DNA of 32,942 bases. It comes from Gymnopus androsaceus JB14. Its lineage: Eukaryota; Basidiomycota; Agaricomycetes; Agaricales; Omphalotaceae. The stretch lies in contig ML769907.1 in the NCBI GenBank assembly GCA_009733575.1, positions 2,906 to 35,847 of the forward strand, in the 5' to 3' direction. Shown piece by piece: positions 20,913 to 32,215 of this stretch (the first letter of the stretch is position 1; the number at the start of each line of letters is the position of its first letter). The translations under genes and the position numbers were made by a program. The notes beneath the pieces were generated by a model that saw only the letters and a program-made list of their open reading frames with translations, had not been told where the DNA came from and ran no database searches.

Positions 20913-23900
20913 ATGTCCACAAAGATTGCCATTGTAAGTCTGTTCACCTATACTTGACGGTGACCCTGATAGCGTTCAACGTCAGGTTGGAATATCTGTG
21001 GAGCTTCCTAGTGGAACTGCTTCTGAAAAAAATCTGGATCACAGTTCATTTTTCAATTTCCTTCTTGACAAACAGCAATCATATTGTAAAATCCCCTCTG
21101 AGCGATTCAACATTGATGCGTATGCCTGTATCTACCCTTCAATGTTAACCACTAACTATCTTCCAGGTGGAAGGGCGGTAGCCTTGGACATATTTCAGTT
21201 GACACGGCTTCATTTCTGAAGGACATTGGCTCCTTCGACAACATGGAGTTTGGTGTATCTTCCAAGGATGCCAGAGCAATGGCCCCAGCCACACGCAAGC
21301 TCATTGAACACTCATTTTTAGCACTCCATGACTCTGGAATTGATTACAGAGGCCGAAACATTGGGTGTTTTTCCTCAGGTACAGCTTATGAAATTACCAG
21401 TGTTTCTGAACCCGTTTGTTATGATTTCCTCTTTGCTGACTCCAGTCCTATCGACTGATTCCTGGCCTGTAGAATGAACTTGATGCTCAAGGATCTTTTG
21501 CGGGTATTTACTCAATGATTGCGAACAGGATCTCTTACCACTTGGATCTTAGAGGTCCCTCTATCCCCATCGACACGGCTTGCAGTTCAAGCTGTATAGC
21601 GCTCCATCTTGCTGTAAATGCTATACTTGTTGGGGACTGTGAAGCAGCTGTGGTTGCTGGATGCCAATTGAACCAAAGGTTGTACCAGTCCATTACTAAT
21701 TTTCGAGTCTCTATAACTCTTACATGGTACTAGGTTCACTGATTGGTTCAACTACAGCCAAGGTTCTGTTCTAGCCCCTGATGGCAAATGTAAGCCATTC
21801 GATGCATCTGCCGACGGGTTAGTGAATGGAAACTTTGGTCATTAAACTTAGCTAAACAGTTTATACAGGTTTTCTCGAGCAGAAGGCACGGCTGCTATAG
21901 TAGTAAAGCCTCTGGAGGACGCTATACATGATGGCGATCACATATATGGAACGGTAATATGTTTATTGAATATATCTGCTTCACTGGTACTCATACATGC
22001 CATTCCAAAGATTCTGGGCACTGCTGTCAACTCCTCTGGCTCTCTAGCACCACCAAATGTACCGGTCGCTGAGGCACAATACACCGCAATGGTTCAAGCC
22101 TTTGGTCGTGCGGGACGATCACCCGTTGATGTGGACTATGTTGAATGTCACGCTACTGGTTTGCACATATTTTCCTGGCTGTTGTATTCCTCGGCTTATC
22201 CACATGGCAGGTACAGCAAAAGGAGACCCCACAGAGGCTAATTGGATCGGTCAGGCATGCAAAAGAAACGATATTTTGCTCATTGGAAGTGTCAAGGGCA
22301 ACATTGGGTAATTATCTTGACAGCTAGTTTTTCTCCCCTAACGTTTCAGCAGGCACACTGAAATCACATCATTCCTTGCCTCACTATCAAAAGTTCTGTC
22401 AATGTTACAACATAAGATCATTCCACCCAATGTCAATCTGCACAATCCCAATCCGGCTATACACTGGGACAAGTATGATCTATTTGCCCCTGTGGAGCCT
22501 ACACCCCTTCCATCTAGATCCGGAAATTTGTCCCTCATTTCAATTGCTAGTTCCGGAATTGGAGGAACAAATGCTCATGTTGTTATTGAGTCGCCCCCAA
22601 TTCCAAATAATGAACACCATCTATACAACATTGAGAAACCGGTAATCCTGTGTTGTGGCGGAATGTCATCCCGTGTAGCAATTTTCATGGCTGAGTCGGC
22701 ACTAAATCTGGCACGCAATCATCCTGAGCGCTTGCCTACCCTTGCTGTTGAACTTGGACGAAGAGCCAGGCAAAGCACTTGGAGAACATATCTTTTGGTT
22801 GATAAAACAATTCTCTCAGACACAATCGAAATTCCGAGCCCCACTCTGACCCCTAGTATGCCCCACATTGTCTTTGTTTTCTCTGGACAAGGACCGCAAT
22901 ACTTTCACAGTACGTTGCTCATTATATCCAGGTGTCAGTGCTCAAACCAATTACTTATAGTGGGTCGAGAGTTATTCGAAAACTTTTCTGCATTTCGCCA
23001 AAGTGTGCTCAAGTCGGACGCCATATACAGAGCCAAAATGGGGAAGTCCTTGGTCGAAGACTATGGGTTGTTCACTTCAAGCTCTACGTGTACACCCATT
23101 GAAAATTGGCCAGTTGAATTGACTTTACCGTCAATGACGATCTTCCAAATGGCAATGTTTGATCTCCTCGTTGAGCTGGGAGTCAAGCCCAACACGATTA
23201 TTGGGCACTCAGCAGGCGAAACAGCCGTCATGTATGCTTCAGGTGCCGGATCCAGGGCCATGACGGTTGAGCTTGCAATTGCTCGAGGCATTGCATTTGG
23301 ATCTATCGAGGGGCTAGATGGCACAATGGCTGCTTTGTCGTGTAGTGCTTCTGATTGCCAACATCTTATATCTCTGGCTACAAGACAGGATTTGGGATGT
23401 GCTGATCCCGTGGATATTGCATGCTACAACTCCCCGTATGCCGTTGTTATTGCGGGTCCCGTGGTGGTTATCGAAAGAACTCTGACATTGGCGAAGGAAC
23501 ACAGGATATTTGGAACAAAAATTCGAACAAAGGTTCCGGTCCATTGCAGAATGACTGAAAGATGTCAAACAGTTTATGGTACTCTCGTTGGAGAAGTGTT
23601 CTCCAAATATGCATCTGAATCAAAGGGACCTTCCACTGAAACTTTCTCTACTACATCTGGGACTTGTTACTCTAAGCCATATACAGCGGAATACTACTGG
23701 CAAAATGCCCGGAATCCTGTTCTCTTCTCAAAGACAGTGGAAGCCATCGATAAAAAGTATCCCGGCAGTCTATTCATCGAACTCAGCCCTCATCCCGTGC
23801 TATCCTCCTACATCACTGATACCCTGAATGGGAGTGGCGATCGAGTGTTTCCAACCGCATGTCGTCCTCGCAAAGGTCAAACACTGGTCGAACTCCAAAG

Positions 23901-26900
23901 TTTTCTGAAACTTTTGGGACAACTCACGGTTTTTGGCTACAATGCAATTCATTTTGGGAAGGTACATCCCTCTGCGCATTCGGATGAGGCTCGTCGAAGT
24001 CTTCCTACTTACCCCTTCAATCCTAAAGTATTTCCGTTATATCCTGATGTTCCGGGGTACATGAAGCAAATAGCTCCCCACAATGGACCTCTTAATCACG
24101 ATTATTTGAAAATCAATCATCATACACATCCTTCTTTGATGGATCACGTTATTCGTGGGGAGCCGATCATGCCTGCTGCAGCCTACCTGGAGATGGTGAG
24201 AGTCTTGGAGATGCTTATCTTATGGGCCTAATAGAATGCGCAGGCTATGGAATTCGGCGCAACCGCCTTGATGAATGTTCGTTTCTTGGAGATTTTTTCC
24301 TTGAAATCGGAAAAGCCTGTAAAAGTCAAAGTGGGATTGAATGCGTCATACTGGACGGTGGAAGCCCCAGTTGCTACATTATCTTCAAACTCTGTGCCTG
24401 AGGTAATTTGAATCAATTAAAACTAAGGATTTCATTGAATATCTTTAGGGGTATAAACTACACGCAGATGGGTATATCTCCAAAGAGAAGCCTTCTCCAT
24501 CCAGCAGTATACTGGATATACCTACTATCATGGAGAAATGTACCTCAAACGTTATTGGTCATGGTATGTCTTCAATTCTAGCTCCTCGCATTCATCTTAA
24601 TTGAACATAAATGGACATAGACTTCTATGCTGAAGTTCAATACGCATTGAACTATGGTCCGCTTTTCCAGCGAGTCATGGACATTAAATTCAACAGAGAG
24701 GAGGCCCTAGTCAAGATCAAAGGTCATACAGATGATTTAGAGTAAATGATATGACTTGATAAATTGTAACTCGCTGATGTTCCATGCAGGGATGACTACC
24801 TCTTGCACCCTGCAGTACTTGACGCATGTTTCCACTTGACATGCTATAGGCCTTTTCATTGCAACTTAGATAGCAATGTCTACTTTCTCCCGTCAGCTGT
24901 AAAGAGGTTCATCGTCCACCAAACCCCTCAAAAGAGATACCTACCTGAGCTTATATATGCTCATTATAGGATTGTACAATGGAAGCCTGGTCTGTGCCCT
25001 TTAACACGCCTCATTCGTTTGATAACCTTATCAAACTTATTAGATGGCGTCGTATATGATATTGCAGTGGCAGACAAGCATGGGACTATGCTATGTACCA
25101 TTGATGGATTTGAAACTGCCGCTCATACACTACAGCATATACCAAAGGGACTGGAGTTTTTTGACTTTGTTCCGCAGTCTATTCCGATCCCTGATGGCTG
25201 TAGAAAAGCACCTGATCCCGCCATATTCAATGTTCAAGCTGACAATGCAAGGGCGGTTTTCGAGAAATGCCTTGGCGAAGTAGGTGGTTGGATGTGACTT
25301 GCATCGCAGCTCTCTGAAAGATATTTTCAGAACGGTGCTCCCTATACTTCAAATTCTCCACAAAGTCGTGCGGAGCAGGATTTTGTGAAGATGCTTCAGT
25401 GTATGATTCAACATCAAGGAAAAAGACAGGAAGTCGTAACTGCCTATGTCTGGGGCGTTCACGGTATGATAATTCTTCTAAACCATTTTCAGACCTCTAA
25501 CTATGGTTATAAGACCCACACTTTCACGCAGAGATTTCTCGCGCCCTGTTGCAGCCAAAAGTGGCTGTGACGCATGATAAAACCTCTGAATTTCACCCCT
25601 GGAAATCATCCGTTGAGCTTGAATCGGACGGTAGTCCTTCCAATGGCCTACTAAATCTACACGGTGTACAGAATCACTTTTATAATCTTTTGGTCATCGT
25701 TATCTCTGATACCTTCATCGACTTCAACACTGTTGTTGAAGTTTCCCAGAAGTTGCTAATTCCTGGTGGACAACTCTTGCTTCTGGTTCATCCTACCCCT
25801 TCCACCACGGAAAAATCACCAATGGATCTGTCTTCCTGGCAGGAAATGTTGACAGAAGGCGGTTTCTGCGGCTACGTGTCACAGGAATATGGCCAAATAC
25901 CATCCTTCTTGCTGATGGGTGAGTATATAGGCCCATCCGGGGAGCATTGTAAACCCTTGTATGATGAAAAGTCAGACAATGCCCTCACATTCACATACCA
26001 TGTAGGAGGACAAATGGACCTTCAATGGTTCCTCAGTGGATTAGATGAATCTCAGGATTTGGAGTTGTTCATTTTAGCCACAAGAGGTGTAGATGCCGAT
26101 GAAGCCTCGGGGCTTCTACGAGTGCTTCGTAAAGAGTTTCTTGCCTGGAACTTGCGGCTCATCACCTTTCCAAACGTCATAGACAAGTCATTCAAACATG
26201 ACGTGTTGATATGCTTGCCAAATTATCTGAACACTGCAGAGGAAATCAATATTTTGTCCACTACGGAAGTCACCGTCCCACAGATGATGCCTTTCCCTTG
26301 CATTTATGACAACAGCATCCGCCAGGCTCTCAAATGTGTAGAGCACGATACTGTTGCCGTGAAAATACAGTTTCATCAAGCCTTTGGTGGTATGATGGCC
26401 TTTGCTGGACATGTCACCTACGCCAATGACCATGAGATATCCACTGGCTCTCAAGTACTGGGCGTAGCCAAACACAGCTCCCTAGGGAATATCGTTGTGG
26501 ACTCAAGAAGTGTATTCGTGTATGACAAGACAGTAGCAGCAATAGGCAGTGATAATCTTGTCAGCCTAGCTCCTGGCTTGCTGGTTTCATGCTTGGCTGC
26601 ATCACTCACTCTTTCAGAGGACACAAAATGGCTTCAGCGCCAACGAATCCTATTGACGCATTCACAAGGGTTAATAGGCCAAGGGGTTGCTAGGATCTAT
26701 AGTTCTTTAGGCATCAGCTTCACGAAAATAGAAGAAGGCATTAGCTTGTTGGATGTGTCTTGTCTTGGGCCCAGATCATTTGACTTGATCATCTCTGGCT
26801 ACCAAGACAGTGCATTCATTATGGTTCTCAATTCACTTCTGCACAAGGAGTCTAGCAGGTTATTTAGCTGGCAGGGTACAGATAGCTCTCTCTCCAAAAT

Positions 26901-29783
26901 TCTCCGACATGACCCCTGGTTGATAAAGAAAGCATTTAGCTCGAATATACCGCTGTTACCAAGGCTTTGGCCAGCTACAAGCACCTGGTCTCCAGGAGCT
27001 GATGTAGACACCAGTTCTAGTATCCTGGAGTTGGCTGACAATCCTCCCGGTCAACAGCTCTTTAATAGTGATAAGACTTATATTCTGTTGGGAGGTATTG
27101 GCAGTCTGGGTCCTCATATAGCACTTTGGATGTATCAGGTCAGTTTTTCTGTATTCCCCAAAAAACCGACGGTTTGAGAATATTTACAATGGACACAGTG
27201 TGGTGCAAGGCATATCATCTTGACCTCTCGCTCTGGAGAGATAAATCTACACAAGGACACCAACAAATGGCCTCTGATGATAATCAAATATCTCCAGACA
27301 CAACCTGGCCTTGAACTAGGATTGAACAAGTCGGATTCAATGGACAGCATAGCGCTGCAAGCTATTTTGCAGTCATTAACTAGTCCATTGGGTGGTTGCT
27401 TTGTTTTGACAGGTGTAAAGGCGGACGGAACGTTCATGAAGCTTCGGGAGAACGATTTTAGGAAAGCTCATGAAGCTACTGTGCAAGTCATGAAGACATT
27501 GTTCCACGTAGTGAATATAGCCGCGTTGGATTTCTTGATCTTCTTCTCATCTGTAACTGCTGCATTTGGGAATGGTGGTCAATCTAACTACAGTAGGTGT
27601 GTTATTCTCTTTTGTTTTGGTTTTAAAATGCAGCTCTGATGGTGTAATTGTAGTGCAAAAACAGCGGTTGATGGGGTAACAGGTAAACTCAAGAATGCTT
27701 GTTCCTTCGTCTGTCCCGCAATCGCAACCACCACATTGGTTTCTGACGGTAATCTTCAGAGACTTACATCTGCACAAATGCCAGTTTCAGGTAATGAGAC
27801 CCGTAATTCCACTCCTGAGAGTACAACTTAACCGATAAATGTAGAAATGCTTCAATGGTTAGGAGATGTGGTGGCGCAGATTCAGTGTCACAGGAACATA
27901 CGGTACTATATCCCAGCAATGGACTGGACATCTCTTGTGAAAGCCATTGGCCGAACTCCTATTGTCCAGCACCTGCTCCTAGAAGAAAAGAAGGACAATG
28001 AGTCAGGTGCAGACGAGGAGAATAAAATTGCTCAAATGATTAGTCTCATCACAGAGCTCTTGGAAGTTCCCAAGGGGGAATTTTCTTTCAACACTCCACT
28101 TACGTCTTATGGCCTTGACTCGCTTCTGGCATCAAAGCTATCCTTCTCTTTGAAAAAGAAGTTCGAGATTGTAATCAGCCAGATCCAACTTCTTTCCAAC
28201 ATAACTACGGAAAACTTGATTGCCGCCATTTCCACATCAACACAGGACATACCCAAAGATAACTCTGCCACCCCTTCCGTGCAAGAGCTCGTTGAAAATA
28301 TGCGTGCAAAGGTGCAGCAATACACCACTGGGATTCCATTTCCAAAATCTTTCGTATCCACCGCTAACGCTGAGTCATCGCCTATGAAGAATTTCCTGTT
28401 AACCGGGGCTACAGGAGCACTGGGTGCAAACTTTCTATACCAGCTGCTGATCAATCCAGAGGTCACAGCTGTATACATTTTGATAAGGGGTAAGGGTGAT
28501 ATGCCACTGCTGGATGTTCAAGAATCAGCCTTCAGGCGAGAAGGACTTCGATACAGTTTAAGAACCTGTTCAAAAATACGGCTCTTGGAGTACGACATGA
28601 GCAAGCCAAATCTGGGGCTGCCAGATATATACATTGACCAGGTTTGTCTCAATCATCCTCCTTGTATGTAAGAGCATCTGAAATGTGCAAATCCAGATAA
28701 CATCTACTGTTACAAATATCGTGCACAATGGTACAGATTTTAAGAAATCTCTTAGAAAAGATACTAATTTTAATGCACCATAGCTTGGGCTGTTGATTTC
28801 ACGGCTTTGCTACCTGCATACGAGCAGCTCATAATGGGTACCAGGGCTCTTATTGATCTTGGATTGCGATCGAAGCTCAAAACCCCACCTCTGTTCACTT
28901 TCATTAGTACCACTGGTGTCACTCGATGTACGCATATTTTACACCTCATAATGTATCGCATACTAATTTTGTTTCATTGCTTTTGTAGATAGCAAAGCTA
29001 ATACACCAGCCTTGGAAGCCCCAATCTCGCTGGAGCTCTTTGAAAAATCAAATAAGATCCTGACTTCTGACATCTCTGGTTATACACTCTCGAAATGGGT
29101 CATAGAGTTAATTCTGGAGCACGTCCATGTAACCACATCGATGAGAACATCTGTTGTTCGCGTAGGCCAACTTAGCGGAGGCGTCTCAGGCGCTTGGCCC
29201 ACCTACCAGTGGTTTCCTTCAATTGTAAAAAGTTCTCTTATCTTGAATTGTCTACCAGACTCTGACGACGTGCGTAATGGGATTTTATCTTAAAACAAGA
29301 ATTTGTTCTCACTACAATGGATTATAGTACGTTTCATGGATTCCAGTCAATGCTGCTGCCGCTGCATTGGTAAACATTTGTAGAAATCCTCAAGGCACAA
29401 CAATGCATTTGGTCAATCCTCATAAAACAAAATGGACGTCTATTATCAATGCTGTGGCAGAAATAATCCGTGTGCCTGTTGTGCCTTACAAGGAGTGGTT
29501 TGGACGTTTGGAATTGAGCAATAGCTCAGTAACAACTTCCTCCTCTGACAGTAGTAATCCTGCGCTTCGCCTTGTGGACTACTTTCGTCAAGGGACACTT
29601 CATCCTGATACATTCTCTCGGAGCCCAACGGAGTGTATGGGGCTGGAGTCAAAGGTTTCCATGGAAAAAGGAATGATCGCATCTGGCATACTTACTGATC
29701 CAAATTTTCCCCCAGTGTCTGAGGAGGATATTCGTTGCTCAATTAAATATTGGCAAACCACAGGCTTTTTACCGGCAGAGTGA
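20913..29783 (+). CDS. Reducing polyketide synthase KS-AT-DH-(relic MT/ER)-KR-ACP-TR, 2543 aa
   Basis: Iterative type I PKS. The 24 exons that join in frame are 20913–20933, 20986–21119, 21167–21413, 21473–21678, 21734–21817, 21869–21953, 22011–22158, 22211–22307, 22353–22909, 22961–24195, 24244–24402, 24449–24563, 24621–24741, 24790–24989, 25044–25279, 25331–25463, 25532–27138, 27199–27596, 27654–27790, 27845–28641, 28697–28730, 28784–28927, 28989–29269 and 29328–29783. KS: Cys171 (DTACSSSC), His306 (HATGT), His342 (GNIGHTE). AT: Ser610 (GHSAGE). DH: His922 ([10 protein letters not shown]), Asp1081 (HPAVLDACF). KR: GGIGSLG at 1780, Ser1913, Tyr1926. ACP: Ser2066 (GLDSL). Thioester reductase: TGATGALG near 2160, Tyr2330/Lys2334 (GYTLSK), VSWIPV. 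The TR should release an aldehyde or alcohol with NADPH. No thioesterase is present. Residues about 1265–1680 hold decayed methyltransferase and enoyl-reductase segments. The product is unknown. Confidence 0.93.
25700..26745 (+). other. Relic methyltransferase and enoyl-reductase segments inside the PKS
   Basis: Within exon 17, [15 protein letters not shown] and [14 protein letters not shown] (about 25750–25880) resemble the late core of a PKS C-methyltransferase. The early SAM-binding glycine motif (ExGxGTG) is not found upstream. About 26390–26740 encodes [28 protein letters not shown] and [22 protein letters not shown], which line up by eye with an ER domain, including a broken nucleotide-binding turn where active domains have HxAxGGVG. 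Both are therefore likely non-catalytic. Assignment is by motif memory; a profile search would settle it. Confidence 0.55.
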
Positions 29784-30101
29784 ATATCTCATCTGAACGT
29801 TTTGTGGGTCTGCCCTTGAACAATTAAAGGTTCATTTAGTCAGTGTTGCGGAACGGTTGCTATGGCCGCTCTGCGCAGTATTCGGATAGGCCGCTGTCTC
29901 ATATATTCATATTCATTGTACTAGTATACATATGATGTCGATACACCCTGAATGTTAATCCTTTCCTGCTCCCGTTTTTTCCGCGCATGGGGATGACTAC
30001 CAAACTAACTTATGTTTTCAAACTCAGGCTCCGCTAACTTATTCAAGCTAACTTATGAATTGACAAGTTAACTTGTCATGACAATCTAACTTATTTTACT
30101 T
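29784..30101. other. PKS downstream region
   Basis: No gene is seen. CAATTAAAGG shortly after the stop could be a poly(A) signal region. The words CTAACTTA(T) recur at about 30010–30095 and again after the next element. Confidence 0.4.
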
Positions 30102-30229
30102 CATCAGCAAAACCTCTATTTTCGTTGGAGAAAACCAATACATTTGGAGTGTCCTTAGCAAGGGTACCAATTCCAGAGAGCTCTGGAGCTTTCTCGAGAC
30201 CTTAAACAAAAATAGAGGTTTTGCTGATG
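30102..30229. mobile_element. CATCAGCAAAA-family element, copy B (128 bp)
   Basis: The inverted ends CATCAGCAAAACCTCTATTT match over about 21 bp, and a TT dinucleotide flanks both sides (30100–30101, 30230–30231). The interior is short and non-coding and includes CCAGAGAGCTCTGG. Confidence 0.85.
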
Positions 30230-30442
30230 TTATTCTCACTTATTTTACTTATAGTGTACAAAGACCGGGCCTATAGCTATTAGCGTAACCCCAGCGGAAC
30301 GGTTACTTTGGGTCACGCCAGGTGACGCTTGGGTGACGCCCAATATTTAGCGTCACCCTGGCATACCATGGCAGTATTAACTATACTTACGACTTCTCAT
30401 TTAAAATAGTTACAACAGTTGTACAAATTGCATGCCACGCTC

Positions 30443-30730
30443 CATCAGCAAAACCTGGATAATTGCCATAGCTGTTATAGCAAGCCATAGCAAGCCATAG
30501 CAGCCATAGAACTATGGACTGCTATGAATTGCTATGGGAAGCTATGAGTTACTATGGACTTCCCAGATTATATTGCCTGTTGAGAGATGTCATACTCTAT
30601 AGCGATCCATAGCAGCCCATAGCAGCCTATAGCTCTGGATAGATGGGGTCCTTGCTATGGGTGCTATGAGTGCTATGAGTGCTGGATAGCACTATCCAGT
30701 GCTATCCACTTCACCCAGGTTTTGCTGATG
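30443..30730. mobile_element. CATCAGCAAAA-family element, copy C (288 bp)
   Basis: The inverted ends CATCAGCAAAACCTGG match over 16 bp, and a TC dinucleotide flanks both sides (30441–30442, 30731–30732). The interior consists mostly of CCATAGC on the left and GCTATGG/GCTATGAGT on the right, so it can fold on itself. No coding sequence is seen. Confidence 0.85.
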
Positions 30731-30732
30731 TC

Positions 30733-32215
30733 ATTCCATAGACTACTATACTATTTCCCCCTAAAAGTCATGTACAGGCTGCAAACCCATTGTATGAATA
30801 TTTTCATCATTTTTCATGATTTTTCCACTAATTATGGCACCTCATGCCTGACTTTTGTCATGTGACACATGTGACACTGTCACACTACTTATACAGTATA
30901 CCTTATCCCTAGGTCTCCTTCTGGGATCCATCCTCATAGTAATCAAAAGCTTAATTTATAGTTTGTGTGACAGTGTCACATGAGTGCTAATGGGATCAGC
31001 AGAGGTAGGTTGTTTGGTGTAGATGAGAAAGTCATCACTGTCATGATCAATCACTATTTCAAAAATTTCAATTTGTACTGTGTAACAGTGTCACATGATT
31101 GTTGATGGGATCAGTAGAGATAGGTTGTCAGATGACTAGATGAGACCATCATCACTATCACTATCAATACCTATTTGGTCGCCAATACTAAGGAGACAGA
31201 ATCCAGAGGTGCCAGAGGTCCTGGCGCCCTGGATATCCTGTGGATTTACTTCATATTAGATACTGGATTGTTACACTTTGGCCTATCTAACATGATATAA
31301 ATTATGGTAGCCTGGAATGCTAGTAAACTGCATTAAAATCCCAAATGTCCGGTCACTCATATACATAGCAAGTAATTAGCTCCTTGTTTATTACTTAAAC
31401 ACCATTATAACTTGTACTTAGAGCTCATTGCTGAACCCTTTGAATTTCCATGCAATTCAAGCAAGGTAACAGTTGGAAATGTGATAGGATTAATGTTGAG
31501 TGTGACTGTGGTGTATCATTGTAATAAAGGTCGAAGCCAGTCATTTTGCAGTAGTACCTAAGTCAAATTTCCAATTTAATAGCTAAATTTACTAATTCAG
31601 ACATAGATCAATTGGTAAGTAAAGCAACAAAGGTAGAAATGTTTGAGCCGGAACATCATGCACACGGCCAATCATTATGCTTCAGCCATGCTGAAGCATA
31701 ATGTGAAATACTTACTTTCGATACATGCACGAAATGTGAATTTTCAGACTAGCGTAGAAAAAATATATTTCATTGAACAAATGAAATAAAAACTTTCAAA
31801 CTATCTGAAGTGGGAACCTTCAGCCAGGGTCCGAAACTTATTGTTTCGGATGGAAGCTGAAGCAATCACCTTCAACTAGGCTGAAAGGCTACCCGAAAAG
31901 GTATCTTTCGTAAGCCGGGCGAATCATTCCATTTCAGCAGCCATTTCAGGGCAATGCTGAAATGACAAACATCATCTGTGCGGCAGCTTAGCGGCAGCGT
32001 AGCGTACACCGTGGCGTACACTGAACTGCATAGTGGAGGCTTACACTGGATTTCACAAAACAGATAAACTAAGTAACATTCAAAAGCATGGTACATACAC
32101 AATAAAAGCTAAGAATGTACAGAGACACTACTCATAAGATAGTAATCATGAGGCGAGGTAAAATGAGACCATGGCATCCATGAAGAGTCGGTGTAAGTGC
32201 ATGAGAGTGGCGCGA
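30733..32215. other. Gene-poor interval with repeats and a hairpin
   Basis: No gene is recognised. A diverged direct duplication lies at about 30966–31058 and 31080–31178 (each starts TGTG(A/T)(C/A)AGTGTCACATGA and continues GGGATCAG(C/T)AGAG(G/A)TAGGTTGT). An inverted related word, TGTGACACTGTCACAC, is near 30868. About 31423–31482 repeats sequence from 4713–4810. A strong hairpin lies at 31673–31703. Confidence 0.5.
31673..31703. repeat. Perfect hairpin, 14-bp stem
   Basis: CATTATGCTTCAGC, loop CAT, then GCTGAAGCATAATG form a perfect 14-bp stem with a 3-base loop. Related words (TTCAGCC, GCTGAA) recur to about 31970, so it may be the core of a decayed inverted repeat. It is not followed by a T-run on either strand as a bacterial terminator would be. 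Confidence 0.8.

Noticed and set aside
25280..25309. A 30-bp PKS intron ending at GCATCGCAG
   Set aside because: It is too short compared with all other introns here (45–69 bp). The acceptor at 25330 in the same phase gives a normal 51-bp intron.
27597..27653. Alternative KR intron with donor AC-A|GTAGGT at 27593
   Set aside because: It has a better-looking donor but shifts the frame and meets a stop within nine codons. The GTGTGT donor at 27597 keeps the frame into the conserved downstream region.
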